A stretch of 30,476 nucleotides of DNA from Hinthialibacter sp964556895 (lineage in GTDB: Bacteria > Hinthialibacterota > Hinthialibacteria > Hinthialibacterales > Hinthialibacteraceae): assembly GCA_964556895.1 (NCBI GenBank), contig CAZKYC010000054.1, forward strand, positions 1 through 30,476, read 5' to 3'. Below the pieces are notes generated by a model. That model made no database searches, was not told where the DNA came from, and was given only the letters and a program-made list of their open reading frames with translations. Position 1 is the first letter of the stretch. Each line of letters starts with the position of its first letter. Shown here in pieces: positions 17,108-26,819 of the stretch. Both the position numbers and the translations under genes were made by a program.

Positions 17108-18235
17108 ATGCCAGCGCATGACGGGCCATTTTTAGACCGGGTCAAACTTTACCTCAAAGCGGGCGACGGCGGCGACGGGCGCGTATCGTTTCGCCATGAA
17201 AAATTCGTCCCGCTGGGCGGACCTGACGGCGGCGACGGCGGCGACGGCGGCTCAATTGTTCTGCGCGTGAATCCTGGATTGAACACACTTGATAAAGTCC
17301 ACTCAAAACCCGTCTGCAAGGCGCCCGACGGCGAGGGCGGCGGCAAAAACAACCGCTATGGCGCCTGCGGTGAAGATGTCACGCTTGAGGTTCCGGCGGG
17401 TACGATCATCCTCAATGATGAAACGGGCGAAATTGTTCTCGATATGGAAGAGACCAACGGCGAGGCGGTCATCGCCCAGGGCGGAAAAGGCGGCAAGGGC
17501 AACACCAAATTCGCCACTTCGACCAACCACGCCCCGCGCAAAGCCACCAAGGGCAAGCCCGGCGAAGAGTTCACCGCCATCTTCGAACTCAAGACGGTCG
17601 CTCATGTCGGCCTGGTGGGCCTGCCCAACGCGGGCAAATCGACGCTGATCTCATCCATCACCGGGGCCAAACCGCGCATCGCCAACTATCCCTTCACGAC
17701 GCTACAGCCGATCTTAGGGGCCGTGCCCTTGCCTGAAGGAGGCAGTTTTGTCATCGCTGACATCCCGGGCATCATTCAAGGCGCCCATCAGGGCGTTGGG
17801 CTGGGGTTTGATTTTTTGCGCCATATCGAACGGACGAAAATTCTGGTCTTTGTGATCGAACTATCGCCTCATGACCCCGACGCGCCCGCACAAACTTACA
17901 GCGACCTTAGATATGAAATTGAAACGTATGACCCATCAATCTCAAAACGCCCGTTTGTAATCGCGCTGAACAAACGCGACTTGCTCGAAGACGACGAATC
18001 ACTCGACATCGCTCTTCATACGTTTCATGAAAGACACCCCGACATAAGCGGCGGCCAGTTGTTTGTGATATCCGCCAGTGAAAAAATCAATACAGAGCGC
18101 CTGCGCCAATCGCTCATTGCTTTGTATACTGACGCCATCGGCCTTGAGGGGCCGCGCGCCTTCGGACTGGCGCCTGACATTCTTGAACAACAAATAGAAT
18201 CGACCCAACACAACCAGCAACCAGATGAACACTGA
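17108..18235 (+). CDS. obg: GTPase Obg (CgtA), lacking the C-terminal OCT domain
   Basis: This is a ribosome-assembly GTPase of 375 residues. The glycine-rich Obg fold (1-160) has the repeated GGDGG runs and GGKGGKGN at 126-132. The G domain has GLPNAGKST (171-179), the switch region YPFTTLQP, DIPG (218-221), NKRD (288-291) and an SAS G5 motif. After the G domain only a short tail remains, so the optional OCT domain is absent, as in many bacteria. The ATG sits 3 bases after the glycosyltransferase stop, and the end overlaps proB by 11 bases, suggesting coupled translation. Confidence 0.96.
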   Translation: MPAHDGPFLDRVKLYLKAGDGGDGRVSFRHEKFVPLGGPDGGDGGDGGSIVLRVNPGLNTLDKVHSKPVCKAPDGEGGGKNNRYGACGEDVTLEVPAGTIILNDETGEIVLDMEETNGEAVIAQGGKGGKGNTKFATSTNHAPRKATKGKPGEEFTAIFELKTVAHVGLVGLPNAGKSTLISSITGAKPRIANYPFTTLQPILGAVPLPEGGSFVIADIPGIIQGAHQGVGLGFDFLRHIERTKILVFVIELSPHDPDAPAQTYSDLRYEIETYDPSISKRPFVIALNKRDLLEDDESLDIALHTFHERHPDISGGQLFVISASEKINTERLRQSLIALYTDAIGLEGPRAFGLAPDILEQQIESTQHNQQPDEH

Positions 18236-19361
18236 AATCAAATCGCTACTCAAACACGCCAACCGAATTGTGGTCAAAGTCGGAACCCGCGTCATCGACC
18301 ATGAACAAACCCACTTCAACCTGCCCGTGATCGAGTCTTTGGTCAGAGAAATCGCCACCTTGAAAAAAAGCGGCGTCGAAGTGATTCTGGTTTCATCCGG
18401 CGCGGTCGGCGCCGGCCTGCGCGCCTTACGCGCGCCCAAGCGCCCGGCGTCGCTGCCGCTGAGGCAAGCCTACGCGGCGGTCGGCCAAAGCCGCCTGATG
18501 AAGGCCTACACCGACCTGTTCGCCCAACACGACATGATTACCGCGCAAATCTTATTGACCCGCAGCGACCTCGACAATCGTGAATCATACTTAAACGCCC
18601 GTGAGACAATTCAACACCTGTTGACCATCGGCGTTGTCCCCATCATTAACGAAAACGACACCGTCGCGGTCGAAGAACTCACCTTTGGCGACAACGACAT
18701 GCTGGCGGCGTTGACCGCGGGCGAGATGGACGCGCAACTGTTGGTATTGCTGACTACGGTTGATGGTTTGTTTCGCTCGTTTGACCCTCAGGCCAAGACG
18801 GGCGACCTGATCGAAATCATCACTGACGACATGGAAGACGCGATGCAATGCGTTGACGGCGCCGTGGATGAATTTTCGATGGGCGGCATGAAATCAAAAC
18901 TCAGCGCGGCGCGCACCGCCGCGTCATCAGGAACGCTGACCGCAATCTCGAATGGGCTGCGTCTGGGCGTTTTGAGTGAATTGATCAAAGGCGATGGACG
19001 GGCGACCTGGGTCTTGCCCTCTGAAAAAAAACTCGCTGCACGCAAATATTATCTCGCCCACGCCAAGGCGCTCAGCGGCGGCAAGATCATCATTGACCCA
19101 GGGGCGGTCAACGCGCTCATGCAGGGCGGCAAGAGCCTGCTCGCGTCTGGCGTAACAAACGTCGTCGGCCAGTTCAATGAAAGAGACCTTGTGCAAATTA
19201 TTGACGAAGCAGACAAAGAAATCGCCCGGGGGCTGGTCAACATGTCCTCGGGCGATTTGGTTCAACTTCAAGGCCGCAGCAGCGGCGACATTCAGACGGG
19301 CGCGGGCCGCCACACGTCAGGGGTTGTCATCCATCGCGACAACCTGGTTTTGACCTCGTAA
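18225..19361 (+). CDS. proB: Glutamate 5-kinase with PUA domain
   Basis: This enzyme phosphorylates glutamate, the first step of proline synthesis. Its 378 residues comprise an amino-acid-kinase domain (VVKVGTRV at 16-23; SSGAVGAG at 57-64; INENDTVAVEELTFGDND near 146-163; GGMKSKLSAA) and a C-terminal PUA domain (about 275-370). The conserved acidic region near residues 150-160 forms the proline feedback site in the family. It overlaps obg by 11 bases. Its TAA stop touches the stop codon of the convergent rpsA gene with no base between. proA is not in this window. Confidence 0.96.
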   Translation: MNTEIKSLLKHANRIVVKVGTRVIDHEQTHFNLPVIESLVREIATLKKSGVEVILVSSGAVGAGLRALRAPKRPASLPLRQAYAAVGQSRLMKAYTDLFAQHDMITAQILLTRSDLDNRESYLNARETIQHLLTIGVVPIINENDTVAVEELTFGDNDMLAALTAGEMDAQLLVLLTTVDGLFRSFDPQAKTGDLIEIITDDMEDAMQCVDGAVDEFSMGGMKSKLSAARTAASSGTLTAISNGLRLGVLSELIKGDGRATWVLPSEKKLAARKYYLAHAKALSGGKIIIDPGAVNALMQGGKSLLASGVTNVVGQFNERDLVQIIDEADKEIARGLVNMSSGDLVQLQGRSSGDIQTGAGRHTSGVVIHRDNLVLTS

Positions 19362-21170
19362 CTATTCCTTCGGCGCTTCGTCGTCTTGTTTGTCCATCAG
19401 CGCTTTCATCTGGTCGCCTAACAGCTCGCCGAGGGTGGCGTTTCCGCCGCCGGCGTCAGCCAGATACTGCTTGACTTCCTGTTCTTCCTGCTCTTTGACG
19501 TATTCTTTCAGCGACATGCTGATCTTGCGGTTGTTGCGGTCGAATTTCAACACCTTCATGGTAACGTTGTCGCCGACCTTCAACACGTCTTCAGCGCGTT
19601 GGCCTCTTTGATTGCTGACCTGAGACATATGAACCAGGCCTTCGATGCCTTCTTCGAGTTCGACAAACGCGCCGAAGTCAGTGATGCGTTTCACCACAAC
19701 CGGCAACGACGTGCCGGGACGGTATTTTTGTTGCGCGAGTTCCCACGGGTCTTGTTCCATTTGTTTGAGGCCGAGGGAGATGCGCTGTTGAGACGGATCA
19801 ATCTCTAACACTTTACAGCGAATCGATTCGCCTTTTTTTAACGCCTGTTTTGGGTGGTTGAGTTTGCCCATCCAAGAAATGTCAGAGACGTGAATCATGC
19901 CGTCTACGCCTTCAGGCAGGCGAATAAAGGCGCCAAATTCGGTCATGCCGGTGACTTCGCCTTCAATGATCGAACCAACCGGATAATTGGCTTTGGCCAA
20001 CGTCCACGGGTCGGTTTCGGTCTGGCGCAGGCTGAGCGAGATGCGCTTGCGTTCGTTGTCGATGCCCAACACTTTGACGTCGACCTCTTCGCCTTCTTTC
20101 AACAGTTCGTTCGGATGGCGGACGCGCTTGGTCCACGACATTTCCGAGATATGAATCAAGCCTTCGACGCCTTCTTCGAGTTCGACAAACGAACCGTACT
20201 TAGTCAGGCTGGTGACTTTGCCTTTGAGTTGGCTGCCTGGCGGAAACTTGGCGGCGACGCTTAACCAGGGGTCTGGTTCTTTTTGTTTCATGCCCAGGCC
20301 GATGCGCTCGCCTTCCATCGTAAGCACCAAGACTTCGACTTCATCAGCGACATGCAGCACTTCGCTGGGGTGGGCGATGTGTCCCCACGAGATGTCTTTG
20401 ACGTGCAAGAGGCCGTCAACGCCGCCCAGGTCGATGAATGCGCCAAAATCGGTCATATTTTTGACCACGCCTTTGACCCACTTGCCGACTTCGAGATTTT
20501 CTAACGTCTCGCCGCGCATCTTCACCCGGCGTTCGTCAAACACGGCCCGGTGAGAAAGAACCAGGTCGTTCTTGCTCTTCATTTCGAGAATCTTGCATTC
20601 GATGGAACGCCCGATTAACGCCTTTTGTTCATCCTGGCTGCGGGCGCCGGGGCCGAGTTGTGAGAACGGAATAAACCCGCGCAAGCCGTCGCAATCGACC
20701 TGCACGCCGCCGCGGACAACCGACGAAACCACACACTTAATAAATTCGCCGTTTTTGTAGGCGTCGCGCAAGACGCGGCGGGCTTTGACTTGTTTGGCGC
20801 GTTGGCGCGATAGAATCGGCTGACCGTCTGAGCCTTCCGAACGTACGACCATCACCTCAACGTCCATTCCCACCACAACGTTTAGGTCTTTTCCGTCTTC
20901 GAGAAATTCTCTCAAGGGCACCAGCCCTTCTGACTTTGAGCCTATATCGACCACAACGTCATCAGACGTGACTTTTAACACTTTGCCGGTGATCACTTGG
21001 CCCGATTCGATTTTTGAAGACATCGATTCGTCCAGTAACGCGGCCATATCGATATCTTCATCGGGGAATTCATCGGCGGAATCTTCGCTTGTTAGGTTGA
21101 CTTCCCCATCCACGATGTGTTCATCGTGTTCCGCCAGGGTAGTCGCATGATCCTGTTCTTGACTGACCAT
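19362..21170 (-). CDS. rpsA: 30S ribosomal protein S1
   Basis: This is a 602-residue mRNA-binding ribosomal protein with six consecutive S1 (OB-fold) repeats. They begin near residues 40, 125, 210, 295, 380 and 467, seen as KVLKVTSDDVVVDIG, CVVSSVVRGGVQVDC, GVVKNMTDFGAFIDLG, GKVTSLTKYGSFVELE, GEVTGMTEFGAFIRLP and VVVKRITDFGAFVELE. The N-terminus is acidic, as is the short C-terminal tail. ATG 21170 is preceded by GGAGG; an in-frame TTG at 21188 contains that site and is rejected. Confidence 0.97.
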   Translation of the reverse strand: MVSQEQDHATTLAEHDEHIVDGEVNLTSEDSADEFPDEDIDMAALLDESMSSKIESGQVITGKVLKVTSDDVVVDIGSKSEGLVPLREFLEDGKDLNVVVGMDVEVMVVRSEGSDGQPILSRQRAKQVKARRVLRDAYKNGEFIKCVVSSVVRGGVQVDCDGLRGFIPFSQLGPGARSQDEQKALIGRSIECKILEMKSKNDLVLSHRAVFDERRVKMRGETLENLEVGKWVKGVVKNMTDFGAFIDLGGVDGLLHVKDISWGHIAHPSEVLHVADEVEVLVLTMEGERIGLGMKQKEPDPWLSVAAKFPPGSQLKGKVTSLTKYGSFVELEEGVEGLIHISEMSWTKRVRHPNELLKEGEEVDVKVLGIDNERKRISLSLRQTETDPWTLAKANYPVGSIIEGEVTGMTEFGAFIRLPEGVDGMIHVSDISWMGKLNHPKQALKKGESIRCKVLEIDPSQQRISLGLKQMEQDPWELAQQKYRPGTSLPVVVKRITDFGAFVELEEGIEGLVHMSQVSNQRGQRAEDVLKVGDNVTMKVLKFDRNNRKISMSLKEYVKEQEEQEVKQYLADAGGGNATLGELLGDQMKALMDKQDDEAPKE

Positions 21171-21262
21171 AAAGAATAATGCCTCCAACTTCTGATCGTC
21201 CCAATGAAGACGGGGGGCGGGGCTTACTTAATGAGGTACGCTCCTCGCACAAACCGCTTTGG

Positions 21263-21290
21263 ATTGTACAAGATTTTTCGCACCTGTTAA
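21263..21290 (-). promoter_or_regulatory. Predicted sigma70-type promoter of rpsA
   Basis: On the minus strand TTAACA (21285-21290) and TACAAT (21263-21268) are separated by 16 bases, each one mismatch from consensus. Transcription from near 21256 would give a leader of about 85 bases. The leader contains a G/C-rich stretch and a weak GAGG-agcgta-CCTC hairpin before the GGAGG site. Confidence 0.55.
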
Positions 21291-21325
21291 GGCTTTCTAA
21301 CCAGAAAACATAGCGTCCGCTTGGG

Positions 21326-21949
21326 TTACTCCCTAATCGTTTTTTGCATTTGACTCATGGCTTTATGCAAGCGCTGAGTGATTGACTTCATCGCGTCCGC
21401 CTGGTCGCCTTCGAGTTCTTCGGGCGTGGGGCGGATGCAGGGGCCAATTTCGACTTCAATTCGCCGGGGGCGTGGAAAAAGCACGCCGCGCGGCATGGCG
21501 CGAAAGGCGCCTTCAATTATGATGGGCGCGATGGGCGCGTTGGTCTTCAATGACAGCCACGCTAGGCCTTCTTGAAACTCCATCAAGTTGCCGTCGCTGC
21601 TTCGCGTCCCTTCAGGAAACATAATCAGCGCCTTGTTTTCTTTAAGAAAGCGAACCGCTAACTTGACCGCGCGTATGTCTCCTGCGCCCCGTTTTAATGG
21701 ATGCGTCCCTAGCGATTTGATCCACCAACCCAGCAGCGGAATCGAAAACAGTTCTTCTTTACCCATGAAGGTCGTCTGTCTGCGAATGCTTAGCGATATG
21801 ATTGGCGGGTCTAAAAAGCTCGTATGGTTTGCAGCCAATAGGACGGGGCCGTCTGCCGGAACGTATTCTGCGCCTTTTGATCTATAACCAAAATAGACTG
21901 TAAACAGACCCAAAAGGCCAAGCCAATGAAGCCGATAGTACACCTGCAT
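21326..21949 (-). CDS. plsC: 1-acyl-sn-glycerol-3-phosphate acyltransferase
   Basis: This enzyme adds the second acyl chain to lysophosphatidate to make phosphatidic acid for membrane phospholipids. It has 207 residues, with catalytic NHTSFLD (His42, Asp47; HX4D) and the glycerol-phosphate-binding FPEGTRS (111-117). A hydrophobic N-terminal segment anchors it to the membrane. No clear ribosome-binding site stands before ATG 21949. It lies 73 bases downstream of the ABC permease stop and could be read through from it; it ends about 35 bases before the rpsA promoter region. Confidence 0.93.
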   Translation of the reverse strand: MQVYYRLHWLGLLGLFTVYFGYRSKGAEYVPADGPVLLAANHTSFLDPPIISLSIRRQTTFMGKEELFSIPLLGWWIKSLGTHPLKRGAGDIRAVKLAVRFLKENKALIMFPEGTRSSDGNLMEFQEGLAWLSLKTNAPIAPIIIEGAFRAMPRGVLFPRPRRIEVEIGPCIRPTPEELEGDQADAMKSITQRLHKAMSQMQKTIRE

Positions 21950-22022
21950 CTACGCTGTCAGAGTCTCCCGTCAAATTTTCGTCCCCTCAACACCCTAACG
22001 ATAACTGATTTTTGTCGAGTGT

Positions 22023-23822
22023 TCAATCGCGGCGGTCAAGCGCCTCCTGCGCCTTGCGCAATAAATATATCGCAAGCATGACGCAAACGACACATTGAAA
22101 TACCGCAAAATAGAACGAAAGGTCTCCACTCAACCGCAGGCCCGATGTAGTGTTCGTCAACAAACTCACCCGGCCTTCGGGAAACAACAGCGAAATTCCT
22201 GATAATGGGCTTAAAAACAACAGCGCGACGACAAAAATATAACCAAACGCCGATGAGATCATCATCAACTCCTGGGCGGGCGCCATAAACGGCAAAACCA
22301 ACGTAACAAAAATTAACACGCCCGCCGTCAACATCGCCTGATTGGTTCGAGAAAAATAGGCGGAACAGAATATCCCCAGTGCGGTATACATCATCAGCGC
22401 GGCGCACAACATGACCAAATAAAAAATATACGCGGGCACATCCGACCACTGCAAGATCAAGTCGACGTTGTATTGCAACAGCAGCCCGAAGATCATTTGG
22501 ATGATCATGCCCGGAACAAACAACGCCAACGCAATCATGCAGCTATATTGCATGTTGGCGATAAACTTGGCTTTGATCATACGTTTGGTCGAAATCAATG
22601 ACGTGAGCAACAAATCGAGCGTGCCGCGTTCGCGGTCAGAACTGATGCTGGTCGCCGCTAACGGCAAGGTAAAAAACGCCGCCGCCACAAACGGCAGCGA
22701 CAAAAACAAGCCCGACCCCTTATAGGACGCCAGCGGCAAGGTCAGCGCCGAAATCATGAGCGAAATATAGGTCAACCGAAACAACACCGGCCAACGGGCG
22801 AACCATTGAACGCGGCGCTCAAGATAGAGCCCTGCGTCTAGGTCGAGCGCGTCTTCATCAATGATCTCATCGTCTTCCGCCCTCACAGGAGTGTTTTGGT
22901 CTTCTTTCTCTTCGTTTGTTTCAGCGTCTGCAAACTTTGATGAGTCGCCAAACAACACATGCCCCTCGCCTAACACAATGTACTTCATGCGCACCATCGC
23001 CAGATATAGAAAACTCACCGTGAAAAACAACGATGAAACCAGATAAATCAACAGCGACCAGGTGAGCCGAAAGGTATTTCCGCCAAACGCTTCCATCGCA
23101 AAAATTACGCTTGTGCTATTGGTGGGGTACATCTCAGTATGAAAGGCGTGAAAGGGGCTCAGGGTCTCAAAGCCCAACAGGCTGACTGATGATTTCCAAT
23201 TCAGGTTTTGAATGAAATGCCAAATGTTCGCGTGATAGGGCGCCAAAAACCCGACCGCCAATGTCATGATGACGGTAATCAGATACACCTCATACACGCG
23301 CGAGCGCAGCGTCGAACAAAACAGGCCCAGACTGCCGAACGTCAGCGTCGTCGACAGCAAGATGATATACGCAATGATGACTTCGCTGGCCGAAAGCCCC
23401 TGCCCCAAAAAGGGAATCGACAAAAAGGGGATCGACGCAGTCAACAGCAGAACAAGAAACAAGATGGGCGTAAGCCACTTGGCGATAACCAGCTGTGCAT
23501 TGGATATGGGCGACGACAACAAGAGCGTCAGCGTCGATTGCTCCTGCTCAGCCGCGATGGCGGGCGCCATCAACAATGGAGTAATAATTGTAAGGAAGTA
23601 GAGGTGCCCCTCGGTAATCGCGGCGAAAAACGCCCGTGATGCGTTGATCGTGTCGCCGCCGGGCTGAAACTGGGCGGCGAACCCGGCCCAATTTTGATAG
23701 ACAATCAACAACAACGCGCTCTGAAACATCAATAACGCGCCAAACGCCTTTTTACTGCGCAAAAAAACACGAATTTCCCGTATCAACAACGCTGAGGTAA
23801 ATAATCGCAAGAAAAAGTTCAC
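22023..23822 (-). CDS. Fused double ABC-2 type permease
   Basis: This is a 599-residue membrane protein made of two ABC-2 permease units in one chain. The first (about 1-285) contains AAEQEQSTLTLLLSSPIS; the second (about 340-599) contains SSDRERGTLDLLLTSLIS. These are the same intracellular helix motif, E-x-G/S-T-L-x-L-L-L-x-S, so the units are an internal duplication. An acidic linker at about 300-335 (ETNEEKEDQNTPVRAEDDEI) joins them. About twelve membrane helices are evident. The start is GTG 23822 with GGAG 6 bases upstream. Its ATPase is almost certainly the plus-strand gene at 26943, with the lipoprotein between. Substrate unknown; GldF-like by architecture. Confidence 0.85.
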   Translation of the reverse strand: MNFFLRLFTSALLIREIRVFLRSKKAFGALLMFQSALLLIVYQNWAGFAAQFQPGGDTINASRAFFAAITEGHLYFLTIITPLLMAPAIAAEQEQSTLTLLLSSPISNAQLVIAKWLTPILFLVLLLTASIPFLSIPFLGQGLSASEVIIAYIILLSTTLTFGSLGLFCSTLRSRVYEVYLITVIMTLAVGFLAPYHANIWHFIQNLNWKSSVSLLGFETLSPFHAFHTEMYPTNSTSVIFAMEAFGGNTFRLTWSLLIYLVSSLFFTVSFLYLAMVRMKYIVLGEGHVLFGDSSKFADAETNEEKEDQNTPVRAEDDEIIDEDALDLDAGLYLERRVQWFARWPVLFRLTYISLMISALTLPLASYKGSGLFLSLPFVAAAFFTLPLAATSISSDRERGTLDLLLTSLISTKRMIKAKFIANMQYSCMIALALFVPGMIIQMIFGLLLQYNVDLILQWSDVPAYIFYLVMLCAALMMYTALGIFCSAYFSRTNQAMLTAGVLIFVTLVLPFMAPAQELMMISSAFGYIFVVALLFLSPLSGISLLFPEGRVSLLTNTTSGLRLSGDLSFYFAVFQCVVCVMLAIYLLRKAQEALDRRD

Positions 23823-23874
23823 TCATCACTCCGCGCCATCACTTAAACAGCCGATAGAGAAAATAAGCAGGCCA

Positions 23875-23902
23875 TTGATACCTATTGGTTCCGTCTGGTC
23901 AA
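23875..23902 (-). promoter_or_regulatory. Possible promoter of the ABC permease gene
   Basis: On the minus strand TTGACC (23897-23902) and TATCAA (23875-23880) are 16 bases apart, giving a leader of about 45 bases before GTG 23822. The -10 match is only moderate. Bases 23903-24038 are strongly A/T-rich and hold no other recognisable feature. Confidence 0.35.
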
Positions 23903-24038
23903 GTTGCGTATACGTCTCATATTACTTTAACGTTTCGCTTGTAAAGATCACTAAAATTCCATTCATTTTTCTCTTCTTGAATGAAAAAGTGAAGAATTAT
24001 CGTCTTTCTGTTGAAATTGAACCGTTATTTACTATATG

Positions 24039-24152
24039 TTATAGCGTTTGTCAAAAAAATGTGCGAAAAGCGCGCCCGAATCCGCCGCGGCGGACAGCGA
24101 TAGATACAGTTACGTAAACACAATCCGCACATAATTCTGGCAACCACTATAA
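24039..24152 (+). repeat. 114-bp inverted-repeat element (MITE-like), copy B
   Basis: This copy has the most symmetric ends (TTATAG and CTATAA); its 27-base termini match at 21 positions when one is inverted. It is flanked by ATG (24036-24038) and ATG (24153-24155), a possible 3-bp target duplication. It fills much of the divergent spacer between the permease and lipoprotein genes. Its left end carries an outward-facing TTGACA on the minus strand (24049-24054), which could act as a -35 toward the permease, and its right border forms TATAAA (24148-24153) toward the lipoprotein. Confidence 0.8.
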
Positions 24153-24197
24153 ATGTGTCATGATTTTTCATCAGTGACAGATTGGGGAGAACAGCCC

Positions 24198-26771
24198 GTG
24201 ATTCGAAATGGGATACTTGGCCTTTTATGCTTCGTGGTTCTGATCGTGGTCTCCTGTTCGAGCGATGTCGTAAACAACCAGCGAGAAGATGAACCCCGCC
24301 TGACCGTCGCGGTCGTAACTGGCTTTGATCCTGAATATCCGTTCCGCCGCAGCGGCGAATGGGCGTCATTGACCGTCAACATCAAAAACAACGGGCCCGA
24401 ACTTGAGGGAGACTTTCTGGTCAAATTCAAAGAAGGCTCACAACGCTACCGGGCCCCCATCCAATTACCGTCTCAGGCTGTACGCCAGTTTGACATCCCC
24501 GTACACACCCCGGAGTTATTAGACGAGCTTGAGTTTTATATCGAGACTTCCCGCGAAACCCTCGCGATAGAACTCATCACGGTAGGCACAATACTCGACA
24601 ACACTCACCGCATCATCGCCATCATGAGCGAACAGCGCGGTACGCACGGCTTTATGGCCCAAAGCGACCAGCTCGACGTCGATATCGTACGCCATGTGTT
24701 GTATTCCACCCCAACCCTGCTGCCCCAATGGTGGCCGGGCTATCGCTCGCTTGATGTCTTGATGTGGGACGGCGGTGAAACCGCGGCGATCAACTCGTTC
24801 CAACAACAGGCGCTTGACGACTGGGTCCAGATGGGCGGCACGCTCATTCTCGCCGCTGGCGCCAATTGGCAAAAACTCTCAACCTCGGGTTTTCGGTTAT
24901 ATATCCCGTTGAATTTAAACGGTTCACGCGTCGTCGAAGCGGGAACAACCCTTGAAGCGACTGACCGCCAGGCGTCGCCCGAATTAGGCAGGCAAGCGGT
25001 CATCGCTACCGGAGAACTCATCGAAGACGACAAAACGACTGTCTGGCTTAAAGCAGGCGACGACCCGTTTATCGTCGAGAGAAAGTGGGGAGCGGGCCGA
25101 ATCGTCTTTTCTGCCGCGTCGCTGGACGCGCCATTGTTCGAAGACCCCAACTTACAAGAAACCTTCTTACAGTTTGTGACTCACTCGCCCCCACCGATCA
25201 GCCCCGAAGTCGTCAACAAACTTGACTCGTATATCGACGGGTTTCTGCGGTGGGATTTTCAAGCCGAATTGCCCAGCACCCGGTTCATCGCGATGTATCT
25301 GGGTTTGTATATCATACTCGTTGTTCCGGTCAATTATCTGATATTCCGTCGAATTGGCCGTCTTGAATGGGCGTGGTTTACCGTCCCGGTGTGGGCGATA
25401 GTCTTCGCGGTTGGCGTGTATTATATCGGCGCCCTGCGCCAACAAAGCGACGTCTCTGTCAACCAGATCAGCATCGTCGAGTCGCGCCCCAACGCCCGGA
25501 CCGCCCCCGCCCACACCTACTGCGCCATCTATTCGCCGGTGAGAAAATGGTATGAACTGCGCTTTTCTTCCCCGGCGGTGTTCCCGTTGGCGCCTGAGCG
25601 GGCGCAAATGAACCGCGGCCGCCCTCGCCAGGATTTAACGGAAGAAATCATCAATGTCCGCTTTAAAGACAACCACTCATACATCACCGATTACCTGATC
25701 CACCACTGGGCGCAGCGCGTGTTCAAAGGCCTACACACCATGCCGCTCGGCGAAGGCGTCGACATTCAAACCTATTGGGAAGACGGAAAACTACGCGGAC
25801 AGATCACCAATAATACGGGCAAAACGCTGGTCAAGGCGACGTTAATGGCGTCAATCTGGTATGAAAGTTGGACGACAATCGAACCGCGCCAGACCGTAAA
25901 CATCGAAGCCTACACCCGAAACAATGAGAGAAACACAAACCAATTCTCTAACCCCTTCGGTCAATACGCCGGAAACTTTCGTGAGTTTAAAAACGACCCG
26001 GCGCGCATGATCCGCGATCAGCTCAGCGGGGCCTACAGCATAGAATTGTTGAACCAACATGAATCACAAGGGATGGGCGTCTTGACGGCGCTGGTTCAAG
26101 AACCTCAACTGACATTTGACATCAACGACGAAACCATTGACCCCATCGGCAACACCTTGCTCTGCGTAGTTTTCCCCTATGGGTCAGACTCATCAGGCGA
26201 GACCACGCTGACCCAACAAAACTGGAAAATCGCACAAGGGTTTTCTCAACTGGGCGCCAACCGTATGCAAGGCCGAATGGGCATGGGGATGGGAATGCCC
26301 GGCGGCGCCAACCAGTACATCCAGATTCAACCAGGCATGGAAGACAGGTGGTCGCTGAAAAGCACCACTCCCATCAAGGGCGCAAAAATTGAAGACATGA
26401 ACCTGCGCATGAATTATCAAAACCAAGACCACCCATCCATGGTTGACCGCTCACGATCAAACCAGCGAACCATCAAGACCGAATTTGAACTGCATCTTCG
26501 AGACCAGGCCACTAAACGCTTTATTCCGTTGTCTCAACTCACAGACAAAAACGGAGATGTCTATCAACCAGATCGGTTTGTGAATACTACAATGGGATCG
26601 ATTGAATGCCGCATGAAAGCGCCCGATAACATGATGCGCACGTTTAACCTTCACGAACTCAACATAAACTTACAGTTAGAGTATGTCGATAGCGGTGAAT
26701 TGCGGTTTTTAGGCCGTGAAATTGTCGGGCCGCCCAAAGAAGCGCCGCGTGACTTTGAAACGGATATTTAG
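24198..26771 (+). CDS. Large ABC-transporter-associated lipoprotein with two internal membrane helices
   Basis: This is an 857-residue protein. I chose GTG 24198 because a GGGGAG site lies 8 bases upstream and it begins a compact lipoprotein signal (hydrophobic 6-18, lipobox VVS-Cys20). The open frame to 24153 only adds sequence next to the repeat. Residues about 35-120 look like an extracellular beta domain, about 130-330 like an amidotransferase-type Rossmann domain (MWDGGETAAINSFQQQALDD, GGTLILAAGAN), and about 362-412 hold two helices with YLGLYIILVVPVNYLIFRR. The rest is probably periplasmic and contains a Met/Gly-rich stretch. This layout accompanies ABC-2 exporters; exact role unknown, GldG-like by context. 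Confidence 0.7.
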   Translation: MIRNGILGLLCFVVLIVVSCSSDVVNNQREDEPRLTVAVVTGFDPEYPFRRSGEWASLTVNIKNNGPELEGDFLVKFKEGSQRYRAPIQLPSQAVRQFDIPVHTPELLDELEFYIETSRETLAIELITVGTILDNTHRIIAIMSEQRGTHGFMAQSDQLDVDIVRHVLYSTPTLLPQWWPGYRSLDVLMWDGGETAAINSFQQQALDDWVQMGGTLILAAGANWQKLSTSGFRLYIPLNLNGSRVVEAGTTLEATDRQASPELGRQAVIATGELIEDDKTTVWLKAGDDPFIVERKWGAGRIVFSAASLDAPLFEDPNLQETFLQFVTHSPPPISPEVVNKLDSYIDGFLRWDFQAELPSTRFIAMYLGLYIILVVPVNYLIFRRIGRLEWAWFTVPVWAIVFAVGVYYIGALRQQSDVSVNQISIVESRPNARTAPAHTYCAIYSPVRKWYELRFSSPAVFPLAPERAQMNRGRPRQDLTEEIINVRFKDNHSYITDYLIHHWAQRVFKGLHTMPLGEGVDIQTYWEDGKLRGQITNNTGKTLVKATLMASIWYESWTTIEPRQTVNIEAYTRNNERNTNQFSNPFGQYAGNFREFKNDPARMIRDQLSGAYSIELLNQHESQGMGVLTALVQEPQLTFDINDETIDPIGNTLLCVVFPYGSDSSGETTLTQQNWKIAQGFSQLGANRMQGRMGMGMGMPGGANQYIQIQPGMEDRWSLKSTTPIKGAKIEDMNLRMNYQNQDHPSMVDRSRSNQRTIKTEFELHLRDQATKRFIPLSQLTDKNGDVYQPDRFVNTTMGSIECRMKAPDNMMRTFNLHELNINLQLEYVDSGELRFLGREIVGPPKEAPRDFETDI

Positions 26772-26819
26772 ATTCAATCGAAAAGCACATTGCATAACGA
26801 CTATCAATCAACCAAAATA

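Noticed and set aside
19599..20553. Repeated plus-strand open frames and internal near-repeats within rpsA
   Set aside because: They reflect the duplicated S1 domains of the minus-strand gene, not separate genes or a repeat element.
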